Shown here: piece after piece, positions 53,680 through 64,000 of the stretch
Numbering within the stretch: the first letter of the stretch is position 1
Layout: every line of letters starts with the position of its first letter
NCBI GenBank assembly: GCA_025506515.1
Contig: CM046457.1
Location: 42,093,541-42,157,540, forward strand
DNA from: Flaveria trinervia
Lineage: Eukaryota; Streptophyta; Magnoliopsida; Asterales; Asteraceae
Direction: 5' to 3'
Length of the DNA stretch: 64,000 nt
The notes under the pieces: model-generated
Databases searched by the model: none
Told to the model about the DNA's origin: nothing
Seen by the model: only the letters and a program-made list of their open reading frames with translations
Program-made: the position numbers and the translations under genes

Positions 53680-56600
53680 AAGATCTTTAAATGTTTGTAG
53701 TCTTCAGAATAATCAATACCATCCCTTTCTTCATTTGATGGTCAGGATCATCAAGACTCTCATAGTATCTTCTCATTTCAAAGAGATCATGCAGAGGTAA
53801 GTTGATTATGTCTTGCCATGAGTAGACATTTTCAACACCTTGATCTCTGATAACATTCCATCTTTCTGGATTGGTAGAGTAAGTCCAGATAAGATGGGTG
53901 TCTCGGTTGCTAGAGGAGCCACTTGCATAGGAGTTGATTGGGCTGCCTCATCATGCACTTCCTCAGGTTGATCTGATTCACCCTGGGGAGTAGAGGTTGA
54001 TGACTTTGGCTTCTTCTTTTTAGTCTTTGGTTTGGAGGCCATTTTCTTCTTCCTCTTTAATGTCTTTAACTGAGAAGACTGGTCTGCAGCACCATGTTGT
54101 CATCAGTGTCTTTCTCAGTTGGGTGTTCCTCCCTCACAGGTTCAGAAGGAGAGGAGTTTGACCCTGTCTTGGATCAGAAGATGAAGTTTGCTGAGGCTCA
54201 GCTGGAGGTTCTGGTTCAGGTGTCTCTGGTTGTTCAAACTTGACCTCCACTTCAGGTGGGACTTGACTTGGAAGAGAGTGCAAGTCAATGAGTTCACCAC
54301 TTCTAATCTTCTGCTTGATTACCCTTATATGCTCATCCATTGTAGATAGAGACATGGGACCAAGTCTCCTTCCGGAGAATCCATATGACTTCAAGAAGCT
54401 CATCATTCTTTGTCTGTCAGCAGACTTCTCTTGCATTCTTTTGAATGATGGTCTTGACTTTGCAGCTTCTTCCTTAGCTTCCTTTTGGTTGTTTTTCTTT
54501 CTTTGACTAACTCAAGCTCAAGTTGCTTTAAGTACTCGAACTCAATAAGTCATAGGACAGGGGAAGAAGTGTATTTGCCTGATAGAAGCCTGTGGCACTC
54601 AGGTAGTTTATCATTTTGATTCTATCCTCTTCTTTATCTACCTGAGGTTCTTGTGGAGCCACATCTTCCTGTGCAGGACTTTCTTGAACTGGAGAGAGAG
54701 TGGGAGTATGCTTGTGAAGTCTTTTCTGTCTCCTCTCCTCTTTGAATTGGAGAAGTAACCTTGCATCCTCTTTCTCCTTAATCTCTCTTGACACTTCCAT
54801 GTCAGCCAGTTCATTCAATTCTTCTAAGGGGAGGGAGATGATTTCGTCAACATCATAGTTCCTGGTCTGTAAATAATTAATCCTGACTGCCCTTTGTTCA
54901 TCATTCTGAGTATCTGGTCTGGGGGCAGCCCGGATTGCAGCTTGCATGAGTTTTGATGACCCAGAAGAACTTTCTCCCCTTAGCCTCCTTTTCCTCTCTC
55001 TCTCTTCCTCCTCAATTTCCTCAGGAGTCATTATCCTTTTCCCTTTGTCACCAACAGACCTTTGTGACTCAGGGTGGATTGAGGCTTGGCCTTCATTGCT
55101 TGGTGTAGCTTCCATGCTCTGGCCAGAGAGAGGCTGAGAAACACCTTCACCAGCAGGTGTCTCAGATGGAGTTTGGACCTCTGCAGCAGTTGTTGATGGT
55201 GAGACAGAGGTCTCAGGTCTGCCACCACTGGGCCTTCAGCCAAGGTTTCCCCTATGAAGCTAATCTTAGGCCACCTCAACATCCAGTTGACCGATGACAT
55301 TGCCTGATTGCCTAAGTCTCCTTCTTAGAGAGAACTCTGCAAGGATCCTGTCTTGGATTCTTTGAGCCAGCCTGTCAGCTTGTCTAGATTTGCTTGGATT
55401 GACAAGTGGCATGTTGACTAAATCCAGTCCTTCATAGAAGCTCAGGCTTTGGAACTGAAAGACTTCTTGTTGACCTTGAACTCTGTGAAGTATGAGGGCT
55501 CTTCTGTCATCATCATACCTCCATCTGATAATGTAGTTGCCAGTTCCATGTGGTGGAGATGAGACAGCCCTTGGTATACCTTCCTCAAAGAGACTCCTGA
55601 TGAGAGAGTCTATAGAGTCCACATTAATGTGAACTTGAGGAAGTTGCTGAGAATGCACAACAGCAAGTGAGGATGGTGAGTCCTCTATGTCCATTCTCTT
55701 TGAAGAACTCCCAGGTTCTGTGGTTGTGATAACAGTCTCCCCCTTTTTGGTAGCATCACCCACTTGCATAGGTGAGCTGGAGGATAAATCGATCACTTCC
55801 ATAGTTTCTTGTGTTCCTGGTTGAGCTCTTCTTAAAGGTCCCAGCTAGTTTTTCCTGCAGATATGATATCTGGAGTTGCTGATCATTGACCCTGTTTTGC
55901 AGGGTAGTCACCTGAGATTCCAAGTGACTAACCTTAGAGACTAGATAGGTACATTTTGTGACAATTTTTGTACCTTTAGTCTCAAATTCCCCTCATCTTC
56001 ATCAGAAATCACTGGGGGATGAGAGGATTGGACCAAAGTCCCTTCTCTCACCACCAGCTTGAGTGTCTTGGCTGCTGGTTTTCCTCTGCTCACTGGCAAC
56101 CTCAGTTAAGATGCCAATGGGCTGAGTTGCCATGGTTGAGGTCTTAATGATGTAATCACTGTCAAAAGTGAGAGCCTCTTCCATATGGACATCCTGAACA
56201 GGTTCAGATGTGTCCACCTCAGTAATAGGTGACTGATGAGGGATAGACTGAGGAGAGTCAGAGGTACTCATCTCTCTTTGAGTAGGGGAGGAGAAGAGAG
56301 ACTCATGGTACTCACTGAATCCTAAGTCTTCATCAGTGTAAAAGGATAGGTTGGGAATTGGTTGGTTTAGATCCAAAGGCTGGGGATGGTAGCTGTCCCC
56401 TGAAGGTTGTTCACTTGAGTGTTGAGACTCAGAGTGAAGGCTTACAGTTGTTGGGCTAATGAGCTCATCAGGTTGAGCTTGAGGAACCTCAGCCCTGATA
56501 GGTAAAGTAATGGAGTGTTTGCTCCTCAGGAGAAGTGGGAGCTCTGGAGTCCACTTCTTCCTGTAAGTTGAGTATTTGGGGCCTGCACAGACTCAATAGC

Positions 56601-57501
56601 CTGAGCAGGGGTTCGTTGGGATTTTCTTTTGTAGGTGAAGAATATTGGAGGTTGTGAGAGGGCAGGAGAGCAGTAGGTGTGGGTTCAACACTAGCTTGGA
56701 CTGCTATGTTGCCACCTTGAGCAATGAGCTCTAACATTTTTGGGACTAGGGCTGTTTCTACCCCTGAGAAGCCTACAGTTGGCTTCTTCATAATTTTAAA
56801 GATGCGGGCTCATGGCTTCATCGTCAGTTTAAGAATTTGCCTGTTTCCCTCAACTGTGAGCCCAGTTCACAGTTAAGAATGTGTTGAACATATCTAGGAA
56901 ACATGTAATATTCTAAGGAGTCTAAGTTTGCAAGTAAATTAGTATAAACAAATTGTGAATACCTGAACTTGACCCCCTGAACCATTCCATGAACTATAAA
57001 GGAGAGATCCTCAGGAATCTGGTCCCATCCACCATGCTTGTTTGATAAGCTGTGGATAACCACATGAAGCAGGTATCCACTGGGATGAGACCTTCCCTTT
57101 CCTGAAGGTCTTTACAGAGAAATCTCCTTCATAGCCCATCTGCTCGAAGGAATGATTAACTGCTTCTTTTGGAAAGAACACTTCACCTGCTTCATCATCC
57201 AGCTGAAGATGTCGATTGATGATGGCCGGAGTGATGAAAATTGTTTTCCCCTTGCACTGTGGCAGACAGTGCCTTCTCCCCATCCATAATGACCTCTTGG
57301 CAGTCTTCCAGAATTCAAGCAGATGATCCTCATATAGAGGAGGATCAATGGTTAGGGAGTGAAGTAGTGAGACAAAGACAAGAAACGGCAAACCTCTGAG
57401 AAATGAGGATCTTTGTCAGAGCATAACAGAGCAACCTGATTGTGTTGTCTGTGCAGCTGCATGGCAAAGTGAGGATCATTTCTGTGTGTAAGGTCAGCCA
57501 T
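53680..57501 (-). pseudogene. ORF3 of Sirevirus C: extra protein after pol (frameshifted)
   Basis: It starts at ATG 57,501-57,499 (MADLTHRNDPHFAMQLHRQHNQVALL). Frames run to about 53,680: 57,391-57,011 (WKTAKRSLWMGRRHCLPQCK, FITPAIINRHLQLDDEAGEVFFP), 57,063-56,824 (GGWDQIPEDLSFIVHGM, FRYSQFVYTNLLANL, MFPRYVQHILN), then a long Pro/Ser/Thr/Gln/Glu-rich region with basic KKKKPKS near the end (54,000) and helical EEEERERKRRLRGESS-type stretches. It is homologous to ORF3 of A in the first third. No enzyme motif, signal peptide or membrane helix is convincing. Several frame shifts and stops occur; the original protein would have exceeded 1,000 residues. Confidence 0.72.
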
Positions 57502-57689
57502 TGTGAGGTAGCTTAGAGATGAAGAATGGGATAAATTTCAGAGAGAAAGCTTTGGTTTTAGGTATGGAAGAAAAGCAGATGATAGAAGAGGGGGAAACCG
57601 TTGGTTTATATGAGAGAGAAGATTTCAGATAAAGTTTAATGAAAGAGGATAAACTTTGAAATCCGTATGTCGGTCCCACCTCTGAAAAA

Positions 57690-58090
57690 GTAGTTTACTT
57701 TTTTGCTCAAAAAGTAGTTTTCTTGAAGTTCGAAAAGCTTCCGAAAGTAATTTGTCTTCGGAAGTTTGATTGAAAAAGCTTCCGAAGCTAAAGTGACTTC
57801 GGAAGAATTTCCCTAAGAGTCTTAAAGATTTATGCTTCGGAAGAGAAATAAACTTTGGAAAGCTTTGTATAAGAATGAACAAAGCTTCCGAAAGTAATTT
57901 TTGCTTCGGAAGGAAAATCCTTAAAAATGAATAAGTGTCTAAGTTGAGAATTTTAAGCTTCGGAAGATAATTTTGACTTCTTCCGAAGGCAAAATCTCTT
58001 AGACAGTCATTTATTTTGAAGACATATTTTTTCTTCCGAAGGTAAAACATTATCTTCCGAAGTATCAGAAAATTTTCAAGAATCTAAAGA
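57690..58090 (-). repeat. Hairpin-repeat spacer between pol and ORF3 of C
   Basis: At least ten copies of CTTCCGAAG / CTTCGGAAG alternate in sense, for example AGCTTCCGAAGCTAAAG followed by GACTTCGGAAG, so adjacent copies form stem-loops. It occupies the same place as the CTTCAGTAGTT array of A, just past the pol stop. Confidence 0.82.
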
Positions 58091-58215
58091 AAATTTTTCA
58101 AAAAGAGTTTTTCATTCAAAGAAAACATGAGCTTATGAAGGTGATGAACTAGACAACTTAGGACACACATATAATTTTTAAGAAGAAATAATTAGAATTA
58201 GTTTTTAAAAAAAAT

Positions 58216-59500
58216 CTACTCAAAGTTGATCATCCCAATAGCTGATATCAGATACTTAACTCTGTTCATCAAAAGCTTTTGTGAACAGATCAGCATATTG
58301 TTCATCTGTGTGAACTTTGACTAGTTTAATTAACCCCTTTTCATAGTTATCTCTTATTAAATGATACCTGATTGATGTGTTTGGTCCTTGAGTGCTGCCA
58401 GGATTCTCAGTGATAGAGATAGCACTGTGTTGTCTATGTGGATAGGAGTCTCTTTGAAGTTAAATCCGTAGTCTAGCATCTGATTTTGAATCCAAAGCAC
58501 TTGAGCACAGCAGCTTGCAGCAGCAATGTATTCAGCCTCTGCAGTTGATGCAGACACACAGGTTTGTTTCTTGCATTGCCATGAGACAACCCTTCCACCA
58601 AGGAATTGACATCCCCCAGATGTAGACTTTGCAGTCATGTTGCAACCACCATAATCACTGTCTGTATAGGCATACAGATTGAAATTAGAATCTTTGGATA
58701 CCATAAACCAAGTGTTGAAGCACCTTTGAGGTATCTTAAAATCCTTTTCACAGTGATTAAGTGAGACATCTTAGGATTTGCTTGATATCTTGCACAAATA
58801 CATGTAGCAAACATGATCAGGCCTGCTAGCTGTAAGATACAAGAGACCCAATCATAGCCCTGTATAAGTGCTCATCTACACACTCCCCCTCAAGATCTGG
58901 ACCAAGGGAGTGGTTTCTGGCTATGGGTGTCTTAGCAGTCTTACAATCAGTCATGTTGAACCTCTTGAGTATATCTTGAATATACTTTGACTGACTTATG
59001 AAGATGCCATCTTCAACCTGCTTCACTTGAATTCCCAGAAAGAATTAAGTTCTCCCATTGAACTCATTTCAAATCTATCTTTCATCAGCTTTTCAAAGTC
59101 TTTGCAGAGCCTTGAATTGGTTGAGCCAAGATGATGTCATCCACATATACTTGAACTAGCAGAATGTCGTTTCCTTGTCCTTTGATGAAGAGAGTCCATC
59201 TATAGTACCTCTCCTGTAACCATGTTTACAGAGATACTCAGACAGTGTCTCATACCACTTCCTGGGTGCCTGATGCAGCCCATAGAGAGCTTTGTCAAGC
59301 TTGCAGACATGATCAGGATGATCAGGATCTACAAAACCAGGTGGTTGTTTGACATAAACCTCCTCATCAATCACTCCATATAAGAAAGCACACTTTACAT
59401 CAAGTTGGTAGACCATGAAGTTCTTGGATGCAGCAAATGCCAGGAATATCCTAACAGCTTCTATCTAGCTACAGGAGCAAAGACATCAGTGTAGTCAATC
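58216..59500 (-). pseudogene. RNase H and RT C-terminal part of Sirevirus C
   Basis: Minus strand RT: VYQLDVKCAFLYGVIDEEVYVKQPPGF, HVCKLDKALYGLHQAPRKWYETLSEYL (59,416-59,220), then VEDGIFISQSKYIQDILKRFNMTDCKTAKTPIARNHS. The YVDDIIL-type active site region at about 59,140 has frame breaks. RNase H (58,704-58,357): YAYTDSDYGGCNMTAKSTSGGCQFLGGRVVSWQCKKQTCVSASTAEAEYIAAASCCAQVLW, with its catalytic residues present. The end AIGMINFE then TAG at 58,218-58,216. Confidence 0.88.
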
Positions 59501-61190
59501 CCTTCTTCTTGTGTGTATCCTTGAACAACTAGTCTAGCCTTGTTCTTGATGATGATTCCTCTATCATCCTTTTTATTCCTAAAAACCCATTTGGTTCCAA
59601 TGGTAGTCTTCCCATGAGGAAGAGGACAAAGGTTCCAACTTTCTGTCTTTTGAATTGAAGCAGCTCTTGTTGCATAGCTTCAACCCAACTTCCATCCTTT
59701 AGAGCCTCCTCAACTTTCTTTGGCTCTAACTGGGATAGAAAACAAGAGTGAAGACAAACATTTGCTTCATGGGTTTGCCCTCTTGTCTTTACCCCGGAGA
59801 TAACATCTCCAATGATGTTTGTAGTAGGATGAGACTTGTGGATCCTTAGCTGAGGGATCACAGCAAGTTGCTGAGATAGATCCAAATTTGAGAAATTTAG
59901 ATCTGGTCTTGAAGATTGATCATCCACATTATCACACTTATCAAAATTAACTTGATCCAATGAGTGTGTGACATCATTGATGTTATCATCTATGGTATGG
60001 TTATTAGCATCAAGAGATTCTTGATCACTTTCACCATCACCATTGTTATCTTCTGCAATTGAGATGTCTTTATCTGGTTGAGAGGCCTCTGAACTGGAAT
60101 TTGAAGGCATGCCAGATGTTTCAGCTGGATTTATCATTGTTGTGCTGATAGAAACCTCATTTGCCGAAGTAGTTCCAACTGGAGCTGAAGGTCTTCCAAG
60201 CTCAAATCTTGGATCAGGATCACCTGTATTTAAATTTTCTGCAGATCCTGAAACATGCTCACAAGATTGATTAAAACAGTTGGTAACTAAATCAATCAAA
60301 TAGCCAATCCGGACCAGAACCAGCCACACTGGGAGTGTGCTCATTGAAAGTCACATTGGCTGACTCCTCAATGATTCTAGTTCTGAGATTGTATACTCTA
60401 TAAGCTTTAGCTTGAGAAGAGTATCCAATGAAGTGTCCATCGTCTGATTTCTCAGCAAACTTGGCAACTTGATCTTTGGTATTCAAGATGGTGCAGGGAC
60501 ATCCAAATGACCTGAGAAAACCAATGAAAGGTTTCCTCTTGTGCCAAAGTTCATAAGGAGTCTTACCATGTGTCTTAACTACTAAGACTCTGTTTTGCAC
60601 ATAGCAGGCAGTATTAACTGCCTCTGCCCAGAAGGTGATAGGCAGTTTAGAGTCAGACAACATAGTTCTTGCAGCTTCAATAAGTGTCCTGTTCTCTCTC
60701 AGCAACTCCGTTTTGCTGAGGAGTCCTGGGAGCACTGTATTGTCTTGTAATACCTTGTCATCACAAATGTATCAAGGATTGGTTCTTGAATTCAGTTCCT
60801 TGATCACATCTTATGGTTTTGACCTTGTGATCACATTGATTCTCAATCTTAAGATGAAATTCTTTAGAATCTCAGGAGTCTCATCTTTAGTTCTAAGAAA
60901 GAAAACCCAAGTGAATCTTGTAAAATCATCTGTGATCACTAGACAGTATAGGTCCTTCCTAAACTCATTACACTGGTGGGGCCAAAGAGATCCATATGTA
61001 ATAAGTGTAGGGAGTAGTGATGGAGTTCTTTTCCTTAGGCTTGTGAGATACCTTGTGTTGCTTCCCTTTCAGGCATGCAACACAATGATCATCACTTGTA
61101 AACTCTTTCTTTGGCATTCCAGTTACCAGATCATGTTTAATTAATTATTCATATTCTTAAAGTTTACATGGCACATTCTTTTATGCCATA
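59501..61190 (-). pseudogene. Integrase, linker and RT start of Sirevirus C
   Basis: Minus strand: the pre-integrase end, CVACLKGKQHKVS-type and LLHMDLFGP (first catalytic D, about 60,990), RENRTLIEAARTMLSDSKLPITFWAEAVNTACYVQNRVL (60,735-60,600), KTHGKTPYELWHKRKPFIGFLRSFGCPCTIL, an acidic linker with many Asp/Asn residues, HTRGQTHEANVCLHSCFLSQLEPKK, ALKDGSWVEAMQQELLQFKRQKVG and the RT N-terminal KWVFRNKK-like block. B lacks most of the integrase core. Single-base frame breaks occur near 60,300, 60,720 and 59,600. Confidence 0.86.
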
Positions 61191-61632
61191 GGAAAGACTC
61201 ATCACTATTTGCTTTAGATAGAAAGCATGAAACTTCTCCAGAGGGAGATGTTTCTTGCAAATCCATCTTGTACATGTTCCCTTTCCTGGGGGCTCTGAGC
61301 AGAATATGCTCATGAGGAATGACCACTCCAGGTTTGAGAACAATGCACTCATGCTCAGTGAAGAGCATGTTATGACTCTGATCACAAAATTGAGATACAC
61401 TCAGAAGGTTGTACCCAAGCTCCTTAACAAAATTTACCTTCTCAATGCTAAGCTTACCATTTGTGACCTTGCCCCTTCCATAAATGTAACCACCTTCATT
61501 TCCTCCAAAAGCAACTGGTCCTCCATCAATTCTCTCAAAATTATGAAGTAAAGACCTATCGCCTGTCATGTGCCTGGAACAGCCACTGTCAATTATCCAG
61601 ACATTCTTGTTTGTCTTGAGCTGTTCCTGCAC
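61141..61632 (-). pseudogene. Protease and pre-integrase of Sirevirus C
   Basis: One open frame of 163 residues: NKNVWIIDSGCSRHMTGDRS (DSG active site, HMTG), then ERIDGGPVAFGGNEGGYIYGRGKV, FVKELGYNLLSVSQFCDQ, HECIVLKPGVVIPHEHILLRAPRKGNMYKMDL and the pre-integrase LWHKRMCHVNFKNMN. This is the best preserved pol segment. It continues from the end of the Gag frame after a short gap. Confidence 0.88.
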
Positions 61633-61643
61633 AAAGAAAATGA

Positions 61644-63062
61644 TTAGTTACATTTGGAAACCCAAGCCTTACTTGTCTTGGGTTCAGTAAGTGTAATAGA
61701 AGGTAATGCAACAGTAATAGATCCTATGGTTGTACAGAGGGGATCTTCGGCTGTTGTTGATGGAGAAACCTCAGTCATTTGGTCTTTCTTAGACTTCCAC
61801 ACCACCTTTGGAGTCTTGGACTTGACCTTCAAAACCTTAGAAGCTTTTGGAGCTTCACAAGTTTTAATGACTGATACTTCGGAAGAATCTACAGTCACTG
61901 CAGTAGACTTTAGTACTTCGGAAGAACTCCTTTCTTCCGAGACCAACTTTGCTTCCGAAGGTAATTTTCCATTTACCTTCTTCTTTGATTTGGAGCTTCC
62001 GAAGGAAACAGACTTTCCTTCCGAAGCTTGAGACTTCTTGAGATTCTTTGAAGTCTTTGTATTGGCCATGTGGATAGTACTTTTAGGATTGTATGGACAA
62101 TCCTTGGCAATATGAGAAGTACTTTCACACATAACACACAACATTTTCTTCTTCAAAGAAATCTCCTTTTGAGAGCAAGACTGGCCTTGGTCACATTCCT
62201 TTTTCACCTTCATCTTGGTAGATTCAGATACAGTTTCCTTGGGCTGTGAACTGTTCTTGGAATTTGATGGTCCAGGCTGTGCAGCAGTGGTACACAGCAG
62301 CTCAGTCTTCTTCTTTGTACTGAGATGATTTGAACATGAACCAGAACTTTTAGATAAGAGGCTTTGGTGGATGTCTTCAGTCCTTATTGCTTTGAAGCCT
62401 GCAGAGATAAACACTTGTTTCTGCTTAGCATCAAAGGTAGCCTTGATTTCTTGAGCCTTCTTTGCTTTCCTTTTGCTCTTCCTGATCAGGTTCTTTCTCT
62501 TGGACTTGGTCATCACAGTTAATTTCTTCTCCTCAGAAGGATAGTGGCCCTTGGAGGAATCCTCTTCTTCACTCTTCTCAGAGGGATTCCTCACTATCAC
62601 TTCTTCATCATCCTCACTTACTGGATCTATGAGAGGAAGCTCATCTTCACAAGTTCCACACCTAGGAGATCTTACAGACAAGATTGTGTGTGGAGGAGCT
62701 ATCTCATTTGATCCCAGTCCCTGTCTATTTTGATAACAAACCTTATTGTGTAGGGATGAGGATATCATGTTCTTGAAGGTCTCTTCTTCAAGAACACTTT
62801 TCTCTGCCAGGGCTTTGCTGATCACAAGCTCAGCCTGGCACTTAGTCAACTTAGTGATGAGATCTTGGATCTGAGTTCTAAAATCTGTTTGTTCATGTTT
62901 TAGTACTGAAATAGTTTTCTCCAGGTCTTCTATCTTTAACTTGTAATCATTTTCAGTTTTTCTAAAGTCAGATTTCAATATGTTTAATGACTCAAGATCA
63001 GATCTCATCTCTAGGTTGTAGGACCTGTATCTATTTACTTTAGCAATGCATTCAGGGAGCAA
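61644..63062 (-). CDS. Gag C-terminal region of Sirevirus C (472-residue open frame)
   Basis: The frame begins ECIAKVNRYRSYNLEMRSDLESLNILKSDF, continues with a coiled coil (residues about 35-90, LEKTISVLKHEQTDF), an acidic/basic stretch and a second knuckle CVMCESTSHIAKDCPYNP (about 62,130-62,085), then SSEV- and PSEA-type peptides whose codons are CTTCCGAAG copies (61,850-62,030). It is joined to the upstream Gag frame by a small overlap and frame change at 63,035-63,062. Sireviruses normally have one Gag, so this is a broken continuation rather than a separate gene. The frame itself has no stop. Confidence 0.75.
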   Translation of the reverse strand: MLPECIAKVNRYRSYNLEMRSDLESLNILKSDFRKTENDYKLKIEDLEKTISVLKHEQTDFRTQIQDLITKLTKCQAELVISKALAEKSVLEEETFKNMISSSLHNKVCYQNRQGLGSNEIAPPHTILSVRSPRCGTCEDELPLIDPVSEDDEEVIVRNPSEKSEEEDSSKGHYPSEEKKLTVMTKSKRKNLIRKSKRKAKKAQEIKATFDAKQKQVFISAGFKAIRTEDIHQSLLSKSSGSCSNHLSTKKKTELLCTTAAQPGPSNSKNSSQPKETVSESTKMKVKKECDQGQSCSQKEISLKKKMLCVMCESTSHIAKDCPYNPKSTIHMANTKTSKNLKKSQASEGKSVSFGSSKSKKKVNGKLPSEAKLVSEERSSSEVLKSTAVTVDSSEVSVIKTCEAPKASKVLKVKSKTPKVVWKSKKDQMTEVSPSTTAEDPLCTTIGSITVALPSITLTEPKTSKAWVSKCN

Positions 63063-64000
63063 AGATGTTCTAATACCTTGGCTTCATCATGATCAGCCAT
63101 CAATGCTTGGTTTGGAGAAGCATCCTCCACCTGAAAACTCCAGTCAAATCCTCCCTCTTCAACAGCAACCGCAGCATGTTGCTTTGTCTTCTCAGCCTGA
63201 GGGGTATTGTTGGAGAAGTTTGGTCTGAGTTGTGTTTGACCCCCATTTGCTCTGGGTGCCTTACACTCCCTGGCGAAGTGACCCATAAGGTTACAATTGT
63301 AACACTTAACTTTGCTTTTATCCAGGCCAAACTTTCCGCTGGTAGCATTGCTTGGAAATTTTCTTCCTGTCCTCTTGTAGAACTTCTTGGCTCTGTGAGT
63401 GAGAAGAGCCATCTGCTGAACTATCTCCATGTATTCCAGGTCATCTGGATGGATACAGTCTAGATCTTCAAGAGTGAAGAGATAATTTCCACAGCTTTCA
63501 TCTGCAGACACAAAGGCTTGTGAAGAACTTGTCTCTTGGAATGGACTCCCTTGAGTAAAGTTCTCCCTTGGTGTCTCCGGAAAGGTGATGAAAGGACCCT
63601 TTTGTGAGTTGTCAGGGTAGCATAGGAGATGATGTTGGGGTTCTATGCTGTCCCTTTCAGCCACATGAAGGGCTGAACCCATTTGATTGTTAGAGTTGCC
63701 AGATGAACCTTGTAAGTTCATCTCCATCTGGTATCCACTGAGAATCCCATATAACTCTGTCAGAGTAAGAGTTTTAAGGTTCTCAGTCCTCTTGATTACC
63801 ACACAGTAGTGTGTCCATTGCCTAGGAAGTGAGGACATGAACTTCCTTACAATGTCTCTGTTCTCAGAGGAACTCCTCCATCCACAAGGGTATCCACAAT
63901 CTCAACATACCTGAAGTATTGTTGGGTCATGGTTTCACCTGTTTTAAAGGTGAAATTTTCAAACTGCTGCTTCAGAATATCTTTCTTGTTCTCCTTGGCT
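63035..64000 (-). pseudogene. Gag N-terminal and central part of Sirevirus C, running off the window
   Basis: Minus strand: SSLPRQWTHYCVVIKRTENLKTLTLTELYGILSGYQ (Gag core end), AFVSADESCGNYLFTLEDLDCIHPDDLEYMEIVQQMALLTHRAKKFYKRTGRKFPSN, then the first CCHC knuckle CYNCNLMGHFARECKAP (about 63,310-63,260), and an end near 63,035. From 63,838 to 64,000 the homologous N-terminal stretch (FENFTFK-like) continues in a disturbed frame and leaves the window. It matches B at 27,500-28,184 and 30,273-30,500. Confidence 0.87.

Larger units (their letters stand above)
52862..64000 (-). mobile_element. Element C: Sirevirus of the B family, truncated by the window edge
   Basis: This minus-strand Sirevirus has its 3' LTR at 52,862-53,645, then ORF3 (53,680-57,501), a hairpin spacer, and pol and gag up to the right edge. 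Its 5' LTR lies outside the window. It matches B over gag, pol, LTR and spacer and is less decayed: several long frames survive. The five bases left of the LTR (AATAC) would be its target duplication. Confidence 0.92.

Overview
This window is plant nuclear DNA, most likely from a eudicot. Asteraceae is my guess from the style of the long gypsy LTRs and the Sirevirus proteins, but I cannot prove it. It is AT-rich and mostly nested transposable elements around one ordinary gene, an OCP3-like homeodomain gene at about 34.8-45.6 kb. I see no rRNA, clear tRNA, CRISPR or bacterial content.

Left arm (1-31.8 kb) is a four-deep nest of retroelements. Element B is a minus-strand Sirevirus-type Ty1/copia element whose 5' LTR is at 30,947-31,756. 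Into its ORF3 region went element E, a minus-strand gypsy-like LTR ending at 19,281. Into E's LTR went element D, a minus-strand copia element with its 5' LTR at 16,527-17,466. Into D's reverse transcriptase went element A, a plus-strand Sirevirus (39-12,381) with a perfect CATTT target duplication. B also carries two solo LTRs: G (21,418-24,237, with a SINE-like tRNA-derived stretch inside) and F1 (28,185-30,272, perfect TCAGT duplication). All coding regions in these elements are broken.

Middle (31.8-48.4 kb) is gene-bearing. It holds tandem Helitron-end-like repeats, an AAT/ATT palindromic microsatellite, a PIF/Harbinger-like element with TTA duplications (33,048-33,965), and the OCP3-like gene with five recognisable exons. 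Intron 4 of the gene holds an antisense 5.2-kb Reina-type chromovirus (40,049-45,268). Exon 3 appears to have a one-base-equivalent frame break. Downstream lie a short Helitron (about 46,337-46,810) and a hAT-type MITE (47,061-47,731) with near-perfect 8-bp duplications.

Right arm (48.4-64 kb) is an organelle-like (probably mitochondrial-derived) block split by solo LTR F2 (49,660-51,917, perfect CCTTC duplication). It is followed by element C, a second minus-strand Sirevirus of the same family as B, running off the right edge.

The most interesting pattern is in the Sireviruses. Families A and B/C each encode an extra ORF (ORF3) after pol. Both precede ORF3 with a spacer packed with short hairpin units built from a family-specific motif (CTTCAGTAGTT in A, CTTCCGAAG in B/C), and the same motif fills their LTRs and, in B/C, part of gag. 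A parallel pattern occurs in the long gypsy LTRs E, F1 and F2, where three unrelated short-repeat arrays sit at the same place downstream of the LTR promoter.
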